In this document: piece by piece, positions 56,328 to 64,000 of the stretch
How positions within the stretch are numbered: the stretch's first letter is position 1
Layout of the letters: every line of letters starts with the position of its first letter
Assembly (NCBI RefSeq): GCF_030817415.1
Contig: NZ_JAUSZI010000002.1
Location: 4,774,001-4,838,000, forward strand
DNA length: 64,000 bases
Source: Streptomyces umbrinus
GTDB lineage: Bacteria; Actinomycetota; Actinomycetes; Streptomycetales; Streptomycetaceae
Reading direction: 5' to 3'
Notes under the pieces: model-generated
The model's database searches: none
Told to the model about the DNA's origin: nothing
What the model saw: the letters and a program-made list of their open reading frames with translations, nothing else
Position numbers and translations under genes: made by a program

Positions 56328-57839
56328 TCAGCCCGTGAACCACCGGACGGGCTTCGGCGCGAGGTTCTGGTAGACGTGCTTCGTCTCGCGGTACTCGGCG
56401 AGCCCCGCGGGCCCGAGTTCGCGCCCCACACCGCTCTTGCCGAAGCCGCCCCACTCCGCCTGCGGGAGATAGGGGTGGAAGTCGTTGATCCAGACGGTGC
56501 CGTGCCGCAGCCGGCCGGCGACGCGCCGGGCGCGCCCCGCGTCGGCGGTCCAGACACCGCCCGCGAGCCCGTACTCCGTGTCGTTGGCGAGCGCGACGGC
56601 CTCGTCCTCCGTACGGAAGGTCTCGACGGTCAGGACCGGGCCGAACACCTCTTCCCGGACGACCCGCATGTCGCGGTGGCACTGGTCGAGGACGGTCGGC
56701 TCGTAGAAGTAGCCGGTGGCGGGCCGCTCGGCGGACGGCTCGGGGCGGGCGCCGCCGGCCCGCAGCACCGCGCCCTCGGCGAGCGCCGCGGCGACGTACG
56801 ACTCGGTCTTCTCGCGCTGTTCGGCGGAGACGAGCGGTCCGCACTCGACGCCGTCCTCGGTGCCGCGGCCGAGCCGGATCCGCTCGGCCCGCCGCGCCAG
56901 TTCGGCGACGAAGCGCTCGCGCACGGACTCCTCGATGATGAGCCGGGAGCCCGCGGAGCACACCTGCCCGCTGTGGATGAAGGCGGCGTTCAGGGCCTGG
57001 TCGACGGCGGTGTCGAACCCTTCCTCCGTGGCGCAGGCGTCGGCGAAGACGACGTTGGGGTTCTTGCCGCCGAGTTCGAGAGCGACCTTCTTCACGGTGA
57101 CGGCGGCGGCCTGCGCGACCTTCGTACCGCTGACGAGTCCGCCGGTGAAGGACACGAGGTCGACGTCCGGGTGCTCGGCGAGCCGGGCGCCGACGCTGTG
57201 GCCGGGACCGGTGACGATGTTGGCGACGCCCTCGGGCAGTCCGGCCTCGACCAGCAGCTCGATGAGGGCGACCGTGGTCAGCGGAGTGATCTCGCTCGGC
57301 TTGATGACGAAGGTGTTCCCGGCGGCGAGGGCGGGGGCAACCTTCCAACTCGCCTGCAACAGGGGGTAGTTCCAGGGCGTGATCATCGCGCAGACGCCGA
57401 CGGGTTCGTGCACGACCACGCTGTGGATGTCGTCCGACCCGGCGTCGACGACCCGTCCGCCGCCCTCTCCGACGACGAGATCGGCGAAGTACCGGAAGGC
57501 GTCGGCGACACAGTCGATGTCGACGCGCCCCTCCTCCAGGGTCTTGCCCGCGTCCCGGCTCTCAAGGAGCCCGAGCGGTTCGCGGTCGCGTACGAGGAGG
57601 TCGGCGACGCGGCGCAGGAGCGCGGCCCGCTCGGTGACGGGCGTGTGTGGCCACTCTCCGTGGTCGAAGGCGCCCCGGGCGGCCTCGACGGCGGCGTCCG
57701 TGTCCGGTACGCCGCCTTCGGCGACCACGGCGAACGCCTTGGCGTCCGCCGGGTCGAGAATGTCGCGCGTGGCCCCTGAGGCGGCCGCACGCCACTCTCC
57801 GCCCACGTGAATCGTCTGCTGCGCCTGGTGTCCCGACAT
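56328..57839 (-). CDS. betB: Betaine-aldehyde dehydrogenase
   Basis: 503 residues, NAD(P)-dependent aldehyde dehydrogenase. Catalytic Cys in SGQVCSAGSR, general-base Glu in ALELGGKNPN, cofactor-loop VSFTGGLVSGTKV, and the N-terminal MITPWNYPLL. It oxidises betaine aldehyde to glycine betaine in the choline pathway with the GMC oxidase 67 bases downstream. First gene of the five-gene operon. A MarR-GNAT gene is divergent 260 bases away and carries a palindromic operator at its own promoter. Confidence 0.94.
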   Translation of the reverse strand: MSGHQAQQTIHVGGEWRAAASGATRDILDPADAKAFAVVAEGGVPDTDAAVEAARGAFDHGEWPHTPVTERAALLRRVADLLVRDREPLGLLESRDAGKTLEEGRVDIDCVADAFRYFADLVVGEGGGRVVDAGSDDIHSVVVHEPVGVCAMITPWNYPLLQASWKVAPALAAGNTFVIKPSEITPLTTVALIELLVEAGLPEGVANIVTGPGHSVGARLAEHPDVDLVSFTGGLVSGTKVAQAAAVTVKKVALELGGKNPNVVFADACATEEGFDTAVDQALNAAFIHSGQVCSAGSRLIIEESVRERFVAELARRAERIRLGRGTEDGVECGPLVSAEQREKTESYVAAALAEGAVLRAGGARPEPSAERPATGYFYEPTVLDQCHRDMRVVREEVFGPVLTVETFRTEDEAVALANDTEYGLAGGVWTADAGRARRVAGRLRHGTVWINDFHPYLPQAEWGGFGKSGVGRELGPAGLAEYRETKHVYQNLAPKPVRWFTG

Positions 57840-58099
57840 GATCGGTGTTGCCTTCCGTTCCTGTTCCGTGCCCCTGTGTCACACGCGTGTCACTCTCGCG
57901 GGCCGAGTGCACCTGCCCCGGGGCCTGGTTTGCATGCACAACCGGTGACGGATAGTGCGCGGGGTCACTGAAAAATCATCGGAAATGCGACCAGAAGGCG
58001 CGAAAGGCGAGGCTGCGGGTGACCGTCTTCGGCGGCGGGGTCTCCGGCCGTGGCCCGACCATGGACACCCGGCCATCCTTTGACTAAAGTCAAAGAAAT
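57840..58099. other. Divergent betB / MarR-GNAT intergenic region
   Basis: 260 bases holding the betB leader and promoter and the palindrome of the divergent regulator near its right end. No other palindrome of the same type is visible on the betB side, so control of betB by that regulator is not supported by sequence. Confidence 0.35.
58078..58095 (+). promoter_or_regulatory. MarR-type palindromic operator
   Basis: CTTTGACTAAAGTCAAAG, two perfect 8-base arms around AA. It ends five bases before the ATG of the MarR-GNAT gene, so bound protein would block its transcription start. Suggests autoregulation. Confidence 0.7.
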
Positions 58100-58993
58100 A
58101 TGGAGCCAGTGACAGCGTCAGTGTCCGCGGAGCACGTGACCACCCTGCGCCGCTTCAACCGCTACTTCACCCGCCGGATCGGTGTGCTCGACGATCACTA
58201 CCTCGGGCAGGACCGGCCGCTCGGCGAGGCGCGCCTGCTGTTCGAGATCGGGACCGGCGCGTCGCTGAGGGAGCTGAGGACCCGACTCGGCCTGGACGCC
58301 GGGTACCTGAGCCGGATGGTGCGCGCGCTGGAGGGCCAGGGGCTCGTCCGGGTCAGCGTGCACCCGACGGACAGCCGGCTGCGCCTCGCGGAGCTCACGG
58401 AGGCCGGGCGGGCGGAGCTGGCGGAGCAGAACCGGCGGGCCGACGGACTCGCCGAGGGCCTGCTCGACGGGCTGAGCGAGGAGCAGCGGGAGCGGCTGAC
58501 GGGGGCCGTCACCGTGGCCGAGCGGCTGCTGCGGCTGGCGGGGGTCGGTGTCAGGGCCGTCGACGCCCGGTCGGCCGACGCGCGGGCCTGTCTGGCCGGT
58601 TTCGCCGCCGAACTCGACGAGCGGTTCCCCGAGGGGTACGCCGCCACGGATCTCGTACCGCCGGAACAGATCGCCGTCCTCCTCGTCGCGTACGAGGAGG
58701 AGCGTGCCGTCGGCTGCGGAGCGCTGTGCGCGCTCGACGCCGACACGGCCGAGATCCGGCATCTCTGGGTACACCCCGACGCGCGCGGACTCGGCCTCGG
58801 GCGGCGGCTGTTGACCGCACTGGAACGTGCGGCCGCCCGGCGCGGGCATCACGTCGTACGCCTCGACACGCACGAGGTCCTCAAGGAGGCCGCAGCGATG
58901 TACCGCACGAGCGGGTACGTCGAGATCCCGGCGTACGACGCGAACGCGCACGCCAGTTACTGGTTCGAGAAGGTCCTGGTCCTGCCCCGCTGA
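58100..58993 (+). CDS. MarR regulator fused to GNAT acetyltransferase domain
   Basis: 297 residues. The first 140 are a MarR winged helix (RPLGEARLLFEIGTGASLRE, LGLDAGYLSRMVRALEGQGL, HPTDSRLRLAELTEAG). The last 150 are a GNAT domain with the acetyl-CoA loop VHPDARGLGLGRRLL, then GYVEIPAYDANAHASYWFEK. Fusions of this type are common in actinobacteria; targets are unknown. The operator palindrome immediately before its ATG implies autoregulation. The divergent betaine operon is a possible second target. Confidence 0.9.
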   Translation: MEPVTASVSAEHVTTLRRFNRYFTRRIGVLDDHYLGQDRPLGEARLLFEIGTGASLRELRTRLGLDAGYLSRMVRALEGQGLVRVSVHPTDSRLRLAELTEAGRAELAEQNRRADGLAEGLLDGLSEEQRERLTGAVTVAERLLRLAGVGVRAVDARSADARACLAGFAAELDERFPEGYAATDLVPPEQIAVLLVAYEEERAVGCGALCALDADTAEIRHLWVHPDARGLGLGRRLLTALERAAARRGHHVVRLDTHEVLKEAAAMYRTSGYVEIPAYDANAHASYWFEKVLVLPR

Positions 58994-59024
58994 TGTACGG
59001 CCCGCGGCTGTAGCCCCTCGCCCG

Positions 59025-59275
59025 TCAGCCGTCCTTGCTGCTGATCGAGGGCACCGCGCTCGGGGAGGGGACCGGGTCGAAGCGGAACGTCTGGCCCGAC
59101 TCGTCCTGACCGCAGGACAGTTGGAGCACCGGGGCCCAGCTCTTCTTGGAACCGCCGGTCACGCCCAGGCAGCCGTAGCCGAAGACCGGGTGGAGCGAGC
59201 GGATCCGGTAGACCCCGTCCCCCTGGTCCTCCAGGGCGTAGGTCAGGACGCAGTCGGCGGTGGCGGGGCGGTGGG
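59025..59275 (-). pseudogene. C-terminal fragment of a RICIN-like secreted protein gene
   Basis: A minus-strand frame ending at TGA 59025 reads DCVLTYALEDQGDGVYRIR and LHPVFGYGCLGVTGGSKK, then a Ser/Pro tail, with strongly G/C-ending codons. It resembles the last part of a ricin B-type lectin domain. No start codon or signal peptide is found in this frame before sequence quality breaks down near 59275, so the 5' part is missing. A rearrangement at the adjacent mobile element could have removed it. Confidence 0.5.
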
Positions 59276-59287
59276 CCCGCCTCGGGG

Positions 59288-59812
59288 TTGAGGGGTCTCG
59301 GAGCCGCGCTCGCCCTAGGGCCTGTCTGACAATTCCCGTCGTCGCCCGGAGGGCGGCCTCGCGGCGTCAGGTGCGTGCTCTCGGCGTGCCGGGCGTAGAG
59401 CCTCGTACTGGACGTACTTGGCTCTGCGCCCGGTGCGGCGAGAGTGCGTGCATGGCGTCGTGAGGCTGGGGGCACCTCCCGGCCGGAGGCTGGGGGCACC
59501 TCCCGGCCGGAGGCTGGGGGCACCTCCCGGCCGGAGGCTGGGGGAGGGAATTGTCAGACAGGCCCTAGGTGCCATGAGCGCACCGGCGAGCGCCGCGCCC
59601 AGCGCCTGCTGGAGCGAGCAGACCAGCCCGACCTTCGCCCGGGGCGCCTGCAACAGCATTGCGGGCGGCGGGAGTCGGCGGCTCGGCATCCGGTGTTCCG
59701 ACGGTGACTACAAGTGGTCCGCCTGGAAGGCGGTCACCACGCCCACAAGCCTGCGCTGCTCCGGCGGCCCGACCGTCACGAACCACTGGATCGACACCGC
59801 CCGAGCCCGAGC
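59288..59812 (+). pseudogene. Small secreted-protein gene interrupted by MITE
   Basis: Removing the element plus one CTAG copy (59319-59568) joins TTG 59288 in frame to a signal peptide-like string ([18 protein letters not shown]) and a mature part with good codon use: [48 protein letters not shown]. Four cysteines and the cleavage site suggest a small exported protein. The 3' end is unclear because the frame runs on into a hairpin. The insertion (250 bases net) is not a multiple of three and separates the signal peptide from the mature part, so the gene is inactivated. Confidence 0.55.
59319..59564. mobile_element. 246-bp MITE with 19-bp terminal inverted repeats and CTAG target duplication
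   Basis: Left end GGCCTGTCTGACAATTCCC (59319-59337) is the exact inverse complement of the right end (59546-59564). CTAG flanks both sides (59315-59318 and 59565-59568). The interior encodes no transposase, contains a long imperfect palindrome (about 59370-59457) and three tandem 24-base units starting GAGGCTGGGGGCACCTCCCG (59462 on). The 4-base CTAG duplication and ends suggest mobilisation in trans by an IS5-like transposase; that family link is inference. Confidence 0.85.
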
Positions 59813-59889
59813 CGGGCTCGTACGCCCGCGCTGTCCGGGACCTGCTGCGCGTGGGGAGAGCAGGTCCCGGGCGGTGCGCGGTGCGCGAA

Positions 59890-59923
59890 AAGCCGCCCCC
59901 CGGGGACTCCCGGGGGGCGGCTT
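59890..59923 (-). terminator. Strong hairpin terminator of mdh
   Basis: AAGCCGCCCCCCGGG (59890-59904) and its exact inverse complement (59909-59923), 4-base loop. Lies 26 bases past the mdh stop. A second hairpin CGGGACCTGCT / AGCAGGTCCCG precedes it near 59838-59874. Confidence 0.8.
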
Positions 59924-59948
59924 CAGGCTTGGGCCCTGAGGCTTCGGC

Positions 59949-61022
<1,074 letters not shown>

Positions 61023-61042
61023 TCACCTGTGTCGATGATCGA

Positions 61043-61060
61043 TCTCTTGGCGTCAAGAGA
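61043..61060 (-). promoter_or_regulatory. Palindrome upstream of mdh
   Basis: TCTCTTG-GCGT-CAAGAGA, seven-base perfect arms, about 105 bases upstream of the mdh ATG. Read on the mdh strand it contains TTGACG, a possible -35. Candidate operator or promoter. Confidence 0.5.
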
Positions 61061-61409
61061 GATCCAGCGGTCAGGCTATCGCGCATCCGGGATCCCGTAC
61101 GGCCGGGGCCGATGTGGCCCACCCCACAGGGCGCTCGGCGGGGCGCTCCGCGGAGGCGCGGGACGCGGGCGGGGTGTGGGGCCGGGTGTGGGAGGGGGCA
61201 TGGGAAGGCGGCCGTCGTTCCGGGAGAGAAGGACGACGGCCGCCTTGGTGGGGGTGCCGGGTGGCCGGGAGGGGGGTGAGTCCTCCCGGTCGGTGCCGGA
61301 CTCCCGTGGGGGTACGGTTCGCCTGCCCCGGCGGGGGGAGGGCATTCCTGTTGTTTGACGAATAGTTGCGGGGCGCCCCGGATCGCGTGGGTGGGGTTCG
61401 GGGGCCTGA

Positions 61410-61477
61410 GTGGGCTTGGGGTGGTGGGTGTGTGCGGGTCGAGTTGGGCTGATCGCGCAGTTCCCCGCGCCCCTGAA
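61410..61477 (+). repeat. REP-like repeat, copy C
   Basis: 68 bases that match 61529-61596 at 64 positions. The 3' part contains GCAGTTCCCCGCGCCCCTGA, the core shared with copies A and B. Confidence 0.75.
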
Positions 61478-61528
61478 AGGCAGGAGCCTGCGGCCCCAAA
61501 AGGCCGGGCCTGCGGCCCGAACAAGCGG

Positions 61529-61596
61529 GTGGGCTTGGGGCTGTGGGTATGTGCGGGTCGAGTTGGGCTGGTCGCGCAGTTCCCCGCGCCCCTGAA
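61529..61596 (+). repeat. REP-like repeat, copy D
   Basis: Direct repeat of copy C 119 bases downstream, 64 of 68 positions identical, with the same CAGTTCCCCGCGCCCCT core. Confidence 0.75.
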
Positions 61597-61697
61597 GACA
61601 CCGCGGGTGCCCGCCTCCCGGAAAAGGCGGGTGCCCGTGGAGCTGGAAACTGGGTGCCCGTGGACCTGAGAGGTCGGGACCCGGTCCCGAACAAACA

Positions 61698-61725
61698 GGT
61701 GCCCGCCTCTCGTGAGGCGGGCACC
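61698..61725 (-). terminator. Hairpin terminator after the XRE/DUF2690 gene
   Basis: GGTGCCCGCCTC / GAGGCGGGCACC, perfect 12-bp stem with TCGT loop, 35 bases beyond the stop of the minus-strand gene. Confidence 0.75.
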
Positions 61726-61759
61726 CGGGTGAAGCTCGTTCAGCGTGAGCCTCTGTGTG

Positions 61760-63064
61760 CTACTTCGTGCAGCCCTCCTCGCCCGAGGTCTGGAGGGTGG
61801 CGCAGGCCTTGGCCGCGGTGGCGTTCTTGACGGCGACCATCGGGGTGTAGGCGTCGGTGTCCGTGTCGACCTCGGCGGTCTGGGCGGCTGCCTTGCCCGC
61901 CGTGATCCGGACCTCGTCGCCGGGCCCGGCCGCGGTGATGCGGGCCCACGCTGCCCCGCACGTCTCGCTGTAGCGGACCTCGACCTGGGCGGTGCCGACG
62001 ACTGCCTTCTCGACCGTCGTCGCGAGCGTGCCGCCGCAGCCCATGTTCTCCGGGTCCTTGCCCGCGCAGTCCGCGCCGAAGCACTCGACACCGGCCGGCA
62101 GCTCCTTGCTGACGGTCGGCGTCGGCGTCGGTGTGGTGTCGCTCCCTGCCTTGTCGTCGCTCCCGCCGTTCGTGAGGAACACGGCCGCGGCTATCACCAC
62201 GAGCGCGCCCACGACCCCCGCGAGGAACATCGTGAGCCGGCGCTTCCCGCGCTTCCCGTCGGGCGAACCGCCGGAACGCGGCCGCGCGTCCTGGGGCGGA
62301 CCCCCGGCAGAACCGCCCGCGCCCGCGGCACCGGCGGGACCGGCCATACCGGACGGTCCGAAGGAACCCGACGGGCCGAGGCCCGACGACCCGGACGCAC
62401 CAGACACACCGGCAGAGCCGGACGCGCCGGCGCTCGACGTACCCAGACCCCCGGGGTATCCGTACCCCCCGGACGCTCCGGACGTCCCCGAAGGCGTGGC
62501 GACGACTCCCCAGCCGCCACCACGCGAACCCGAGGCCCCGCCCGAGCCGCTGCCGGCACCGGCGCCGCGCTGCGTCCGCCGCTCCTCCCCCTGCACCGGA
62601 GTCCCCGGCGGCACTGTGGGTGCCACCCCGGCAGGTCCCGCGATACCCGGCGTGGGCGCCGCTGTCGCGCTACCCCCGGCGCGCGCCTGCTTCCCGTTCC
62701 GTCCCCCCTTGGCCGGAGTCGACCCGAACTCTCCGAGCGCGGCACGCGCCTGGGAGATCCGGATCGCTTCCATGGTCATGTCGTGGCGCATCTCCGAGCG
62801 GCTCCAGGCCCTCTCGGCAAGCTCCCACATCGTCGTCAGATGGACGGGATTGGTCCCGGTCACCTCGGCCAGAGCCACGATCGCGCCCTTCGGCGCGAGC
62901 AGCCGGCCGTTCAGATACCGCTCCCAGGACGTCTTGCTGTACCCGGTGCGGTCGGCCACGGCGGCGACACTCAGTCCGCTGCGGTCGACCAACCGGCGCA
63001 GCTGGCTGGCGAACTCCCTGACCTGCGGATCGAGTTCATCCGGCAAGGCCCTCCAACGAGGCAT
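61760..63064 (-). CDS. XRE-type HTH membrane regulator with DUF2690 extracytoplasmic domain
   Basis: 434 residues from ATG 63064 (GAGGGGGG upstream). N-terminal helix-turn-helix: FASQLRRLVDRSGLSVAAVADRTG, YSKTSWERYLNGRLLAPKG. A Gly/Ser/Ala/Pro-rich linker of about 150 residues follows, then one membrane helix (MFLAGVVGALVVIAAAVFL). The outer domain (CFGADCAGKDPENMGCGGTL, VEVRYSETCGAAWARI) is DUF2690-like with paired cysteines. Such proteins link an outside domain to a cytoplasmic HTH, but a sensing role is inferred. Divergent from the secreted peptidoglycan-binding-like protein. Confidence 0.92.
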   Translation of the reverse strand: MPRWRALPDELDPQVREFASQLRRLVDRSGLSVAAVADRTGYSKTSWERYLNGRLLAPKGAIVALAEVTGTNPVHLTTMWELAERAWSRSEMRHDMTMEAIRISQARAALGEFGSTPAKGGRNGKQARAGGSATAAPTPGIAGPAGVAPTVPPGTPVQGEERRTQRGAGAGSGSGGASGSRGGGWGVVATPSGTSGASGGYGYPGGLGTSSAGASGSAGVSGASGSSGLGPSGSFGPSGMAGPAGAAGAGGSAGGPPQDARPRSGGSPDGKRGKRRLTMFLAGVVGALVVIAAAVFLTNGGSDDKAGSDTTPTPTPTVSKELPAGVECFGADCAGKDPENMGCGGTLATTVEKAVVGTAQVEVRYSETCGAAWARITAAGPGDEVRITAGKAAAQTAEVDTDTDAYTPMVAVKNATAAKACATLQTSGEEGCTK

Positions 63065-63442
63065 TGCTACCCCCCTCTTTCCCCCCGTACGTGCTGGCTT
63101 TTCCCGCGCGTGAAGCCCTCTGCCGAGTCCTCGTTCTGGCTACCCACAGGGATGCGCACAGTAAGGATCTCAGTTCCCGGGATGGGGGCGCACGGGAGCA
63201 TTCGGGCCTGTGGGCATGCACCGTTGCACGCCCGTTGGTCTGCGGTCCAGTGTCCCACCGACTTCCCTCCCGGCCGACAGGATCACCTGGTCAGCGCACG
63301 GGACGTCCCGGAGCGTCCCGATTGCCCACGTTATCCCTGGTGTCGGCGGTGATCAGCGTAAATCCTCGAACTTGTCAACACATCGACACGCGGGGAACAC
63401 ATGCGCGACCCCGTGCGTCACTCGCGACCTCAGGGGGATCAC
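63065..63442. other. Divergent region between XRE/DUF2690 gene and secreted protein gene
   Basis: 378 bases, no credible ORF. It holds the leaders of both genes: GAGGGGGG before the minus-strand ATG and CAGGGGGATC before ATG 63443. No clear -35/-10 pair or palindrome longer than six bases stood out. Confidence 0.35.
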
Positions 63443-64000
63443 ATGCACACCAAGGGCAGGTCGAATCGTCGACTGCTCACCGCCGTCACCGTGACGGCGA
63501 CCGCGGGACTCGCGCTCGGCACGAGCGGTCCGCTCGCCGCGGCCACGTCCGGCTCCGCCGCCTCTCCGCAGGTCATCGACGGCACCGGCGGCGCGTACAA
63601 CGACTGGGGCGACGAGGGGACGCTCTCCGTCAGCCGCCACACGAACAGCAACGCGACCCGTCTGTGGCAGACCGTCCTCTACGCGGACGGCGCCAGGTGG
63701 AGGGACGGCAACGGCGTGAACCGCCCCTTCACGAAGTACGACATCGACGGCTCCTTCGGCTGGAAGACGAAGTCGGCCACGAAGTGGTGGCAGGCGCGCG
63801 AGGAGCTGGAGGACGTCGACGGCATCGTCGGAAAGGAGACTTTCGGCCACGCAGACGACTTCCTCGACGGCCCGTACCGGGGCGGCCAGGTTACGTACAG
63901 CGGCTACCAGCGGGACGTCACGTTCAAGCGGCTGAGCGGGAAGTACTACGTCAAGATCGGTACGCAGTGGAAGGTCGCGGCGTACAACTGGCGCGGCTGA
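63443..64000 (+). CDS. Secreted protein with peptidoglycan-binding-like domain
   Basis: 185 residues from ATG 63443 (GGGGG seven bases upstream); TGA ends at base 64000. The signal peptide (RRLLTAVTVTATAGLALG) is cleaved near LAAATSG. The centre shows the peptidoglycan-binding 1 pattern: ATRLWQTVLYADG, DIDGSFGWKTKSATKWWQ and VDGIVGKETFGHADDFL. The C-terminal 50 residues (VTYSGYQRDVTFKRLSGKYY) are Tyr/Lys-rich and beta-like. It probably binds cell wall; no hydrolase domain is present. Confidence 0.88.
   Translation: MHTKGRSNRRLLTAVTVTATAGLALGTSGPLAAATSGSAASPQVIDGTGGAYNDWGDEGTLSVSRHTNSNATRLWQTVLYADGARWRDGNGVNRPFTKYDIDGSFGWKTKSATKWWQAREELEDVDGIVGKETFGHADDFLDGPYRGGQVTYSGYQRDVTFKRLSGKYYVKIGTQWKVAAYNWRG

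Noticed and set aside
59315..59812. Signal peptide-like frame on the minus strand ([18 protein letters not shown]) leading into the RICIN-like fragment
   Set aside because: It is the complement of the plus-strand signal peptide and is out of frame with the RICIN-like fragment, so it is probably a mirror effect of Ala/Gly codons.

Overview
The window is chromosomal DNA from a streptomycete-like actinobacterium. The evidence is very high GC with G/C-ending codons throughout, GTG starts with purine-rich ribosome binding sites, many GTGA/ATGA-coupled genes, and family signatures typical of Streptomyces (XRE regulator with a DUF2690 tail, MmyB-type HTH regulator, RsbW-like ATPase, MocR regulator, ECF sigma factor). 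I saw no rRNA, tRNA, CRISPR array or prophage.

Layout. 1-7223 (minus, runs off the left edge): a secreted RHS/YD-repeat polymorphic toxin with a pretoxin Hint domain and a colicin D-like C-terminus; it is divergent from an FG-GAP/DNRLRE surface protein (7707-11213). 11412-15395: a serine hydrolase, a DUF4132 protein and, translationally coupled upstream of it, a small protein with a ubiquitin-like C-terminal half ending in Gly-Gly. 15524-18058: aldo/keto reductase, MmyB-type regulator, VOC protein. 18150-19945: a TetR-type operator/promoter driving membrane protein, DCC-family protein and TetR. 19959-24675: MMPL transporter and a two-component system. 24794-28611: RsbW-like ATPase, peptide-type binding protein, metallophosphoesterase, small membrane protein. 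28757-31079: D-Ala-D-Ala carboxypeptidase and YihY protein.

31067-35345 is a complete set for decaprenyl-phosphoryl-arabinose-type metabolism: GtrA, UbiA-type phosphoribosyltransferase and PAP2 phosphatase on one strand, DprE1 and DprE2 on the other. 35445-38522: propeller-like lipoprotein, 2'-5' RNA ligase-like protein, trpS. 38623-42346: ECF sigma, a putative anti-sigma and two related membrane-anchored secreted proteins, the second frameshifted; one promoter motif occurs before the sigma gene and again before the first secreted-protein gene. 42468-47070: glyA (with a short upstream ORF), rocD, a glutathionylspermidine synthase-like gene and a lipoprotein. 47207-50338: DMT-type membrane protein, MocR regulator, AhpD-like protein.

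50460-57839 is a tightly packed choline/glycine betaine operon: aldehyde dehydrogenase, GMC oxidase, ABC ATPase, double-length permease and binding protein, with a MarR-GNAT fusion gene divergent from it. 59025-59812 holds gene remnants and a 246-bp MITE with perfect 19-bp inverted repeats and a CTAG target duplication. The window ends with mdh, repeat-rich non-coding DNA, an XRE/DUF2690 membrane regulator and a secreted peptidoglycan-binding-like protein that stops exactly at base 64000.

The most unusual items are the ubiquitin-like/DUF4132 pair, the Hint-colicin D toxin, the ECF promoter pair with a frameshifted paralogue, the DprE1 Cys-to-Ala substitution and the MITE.
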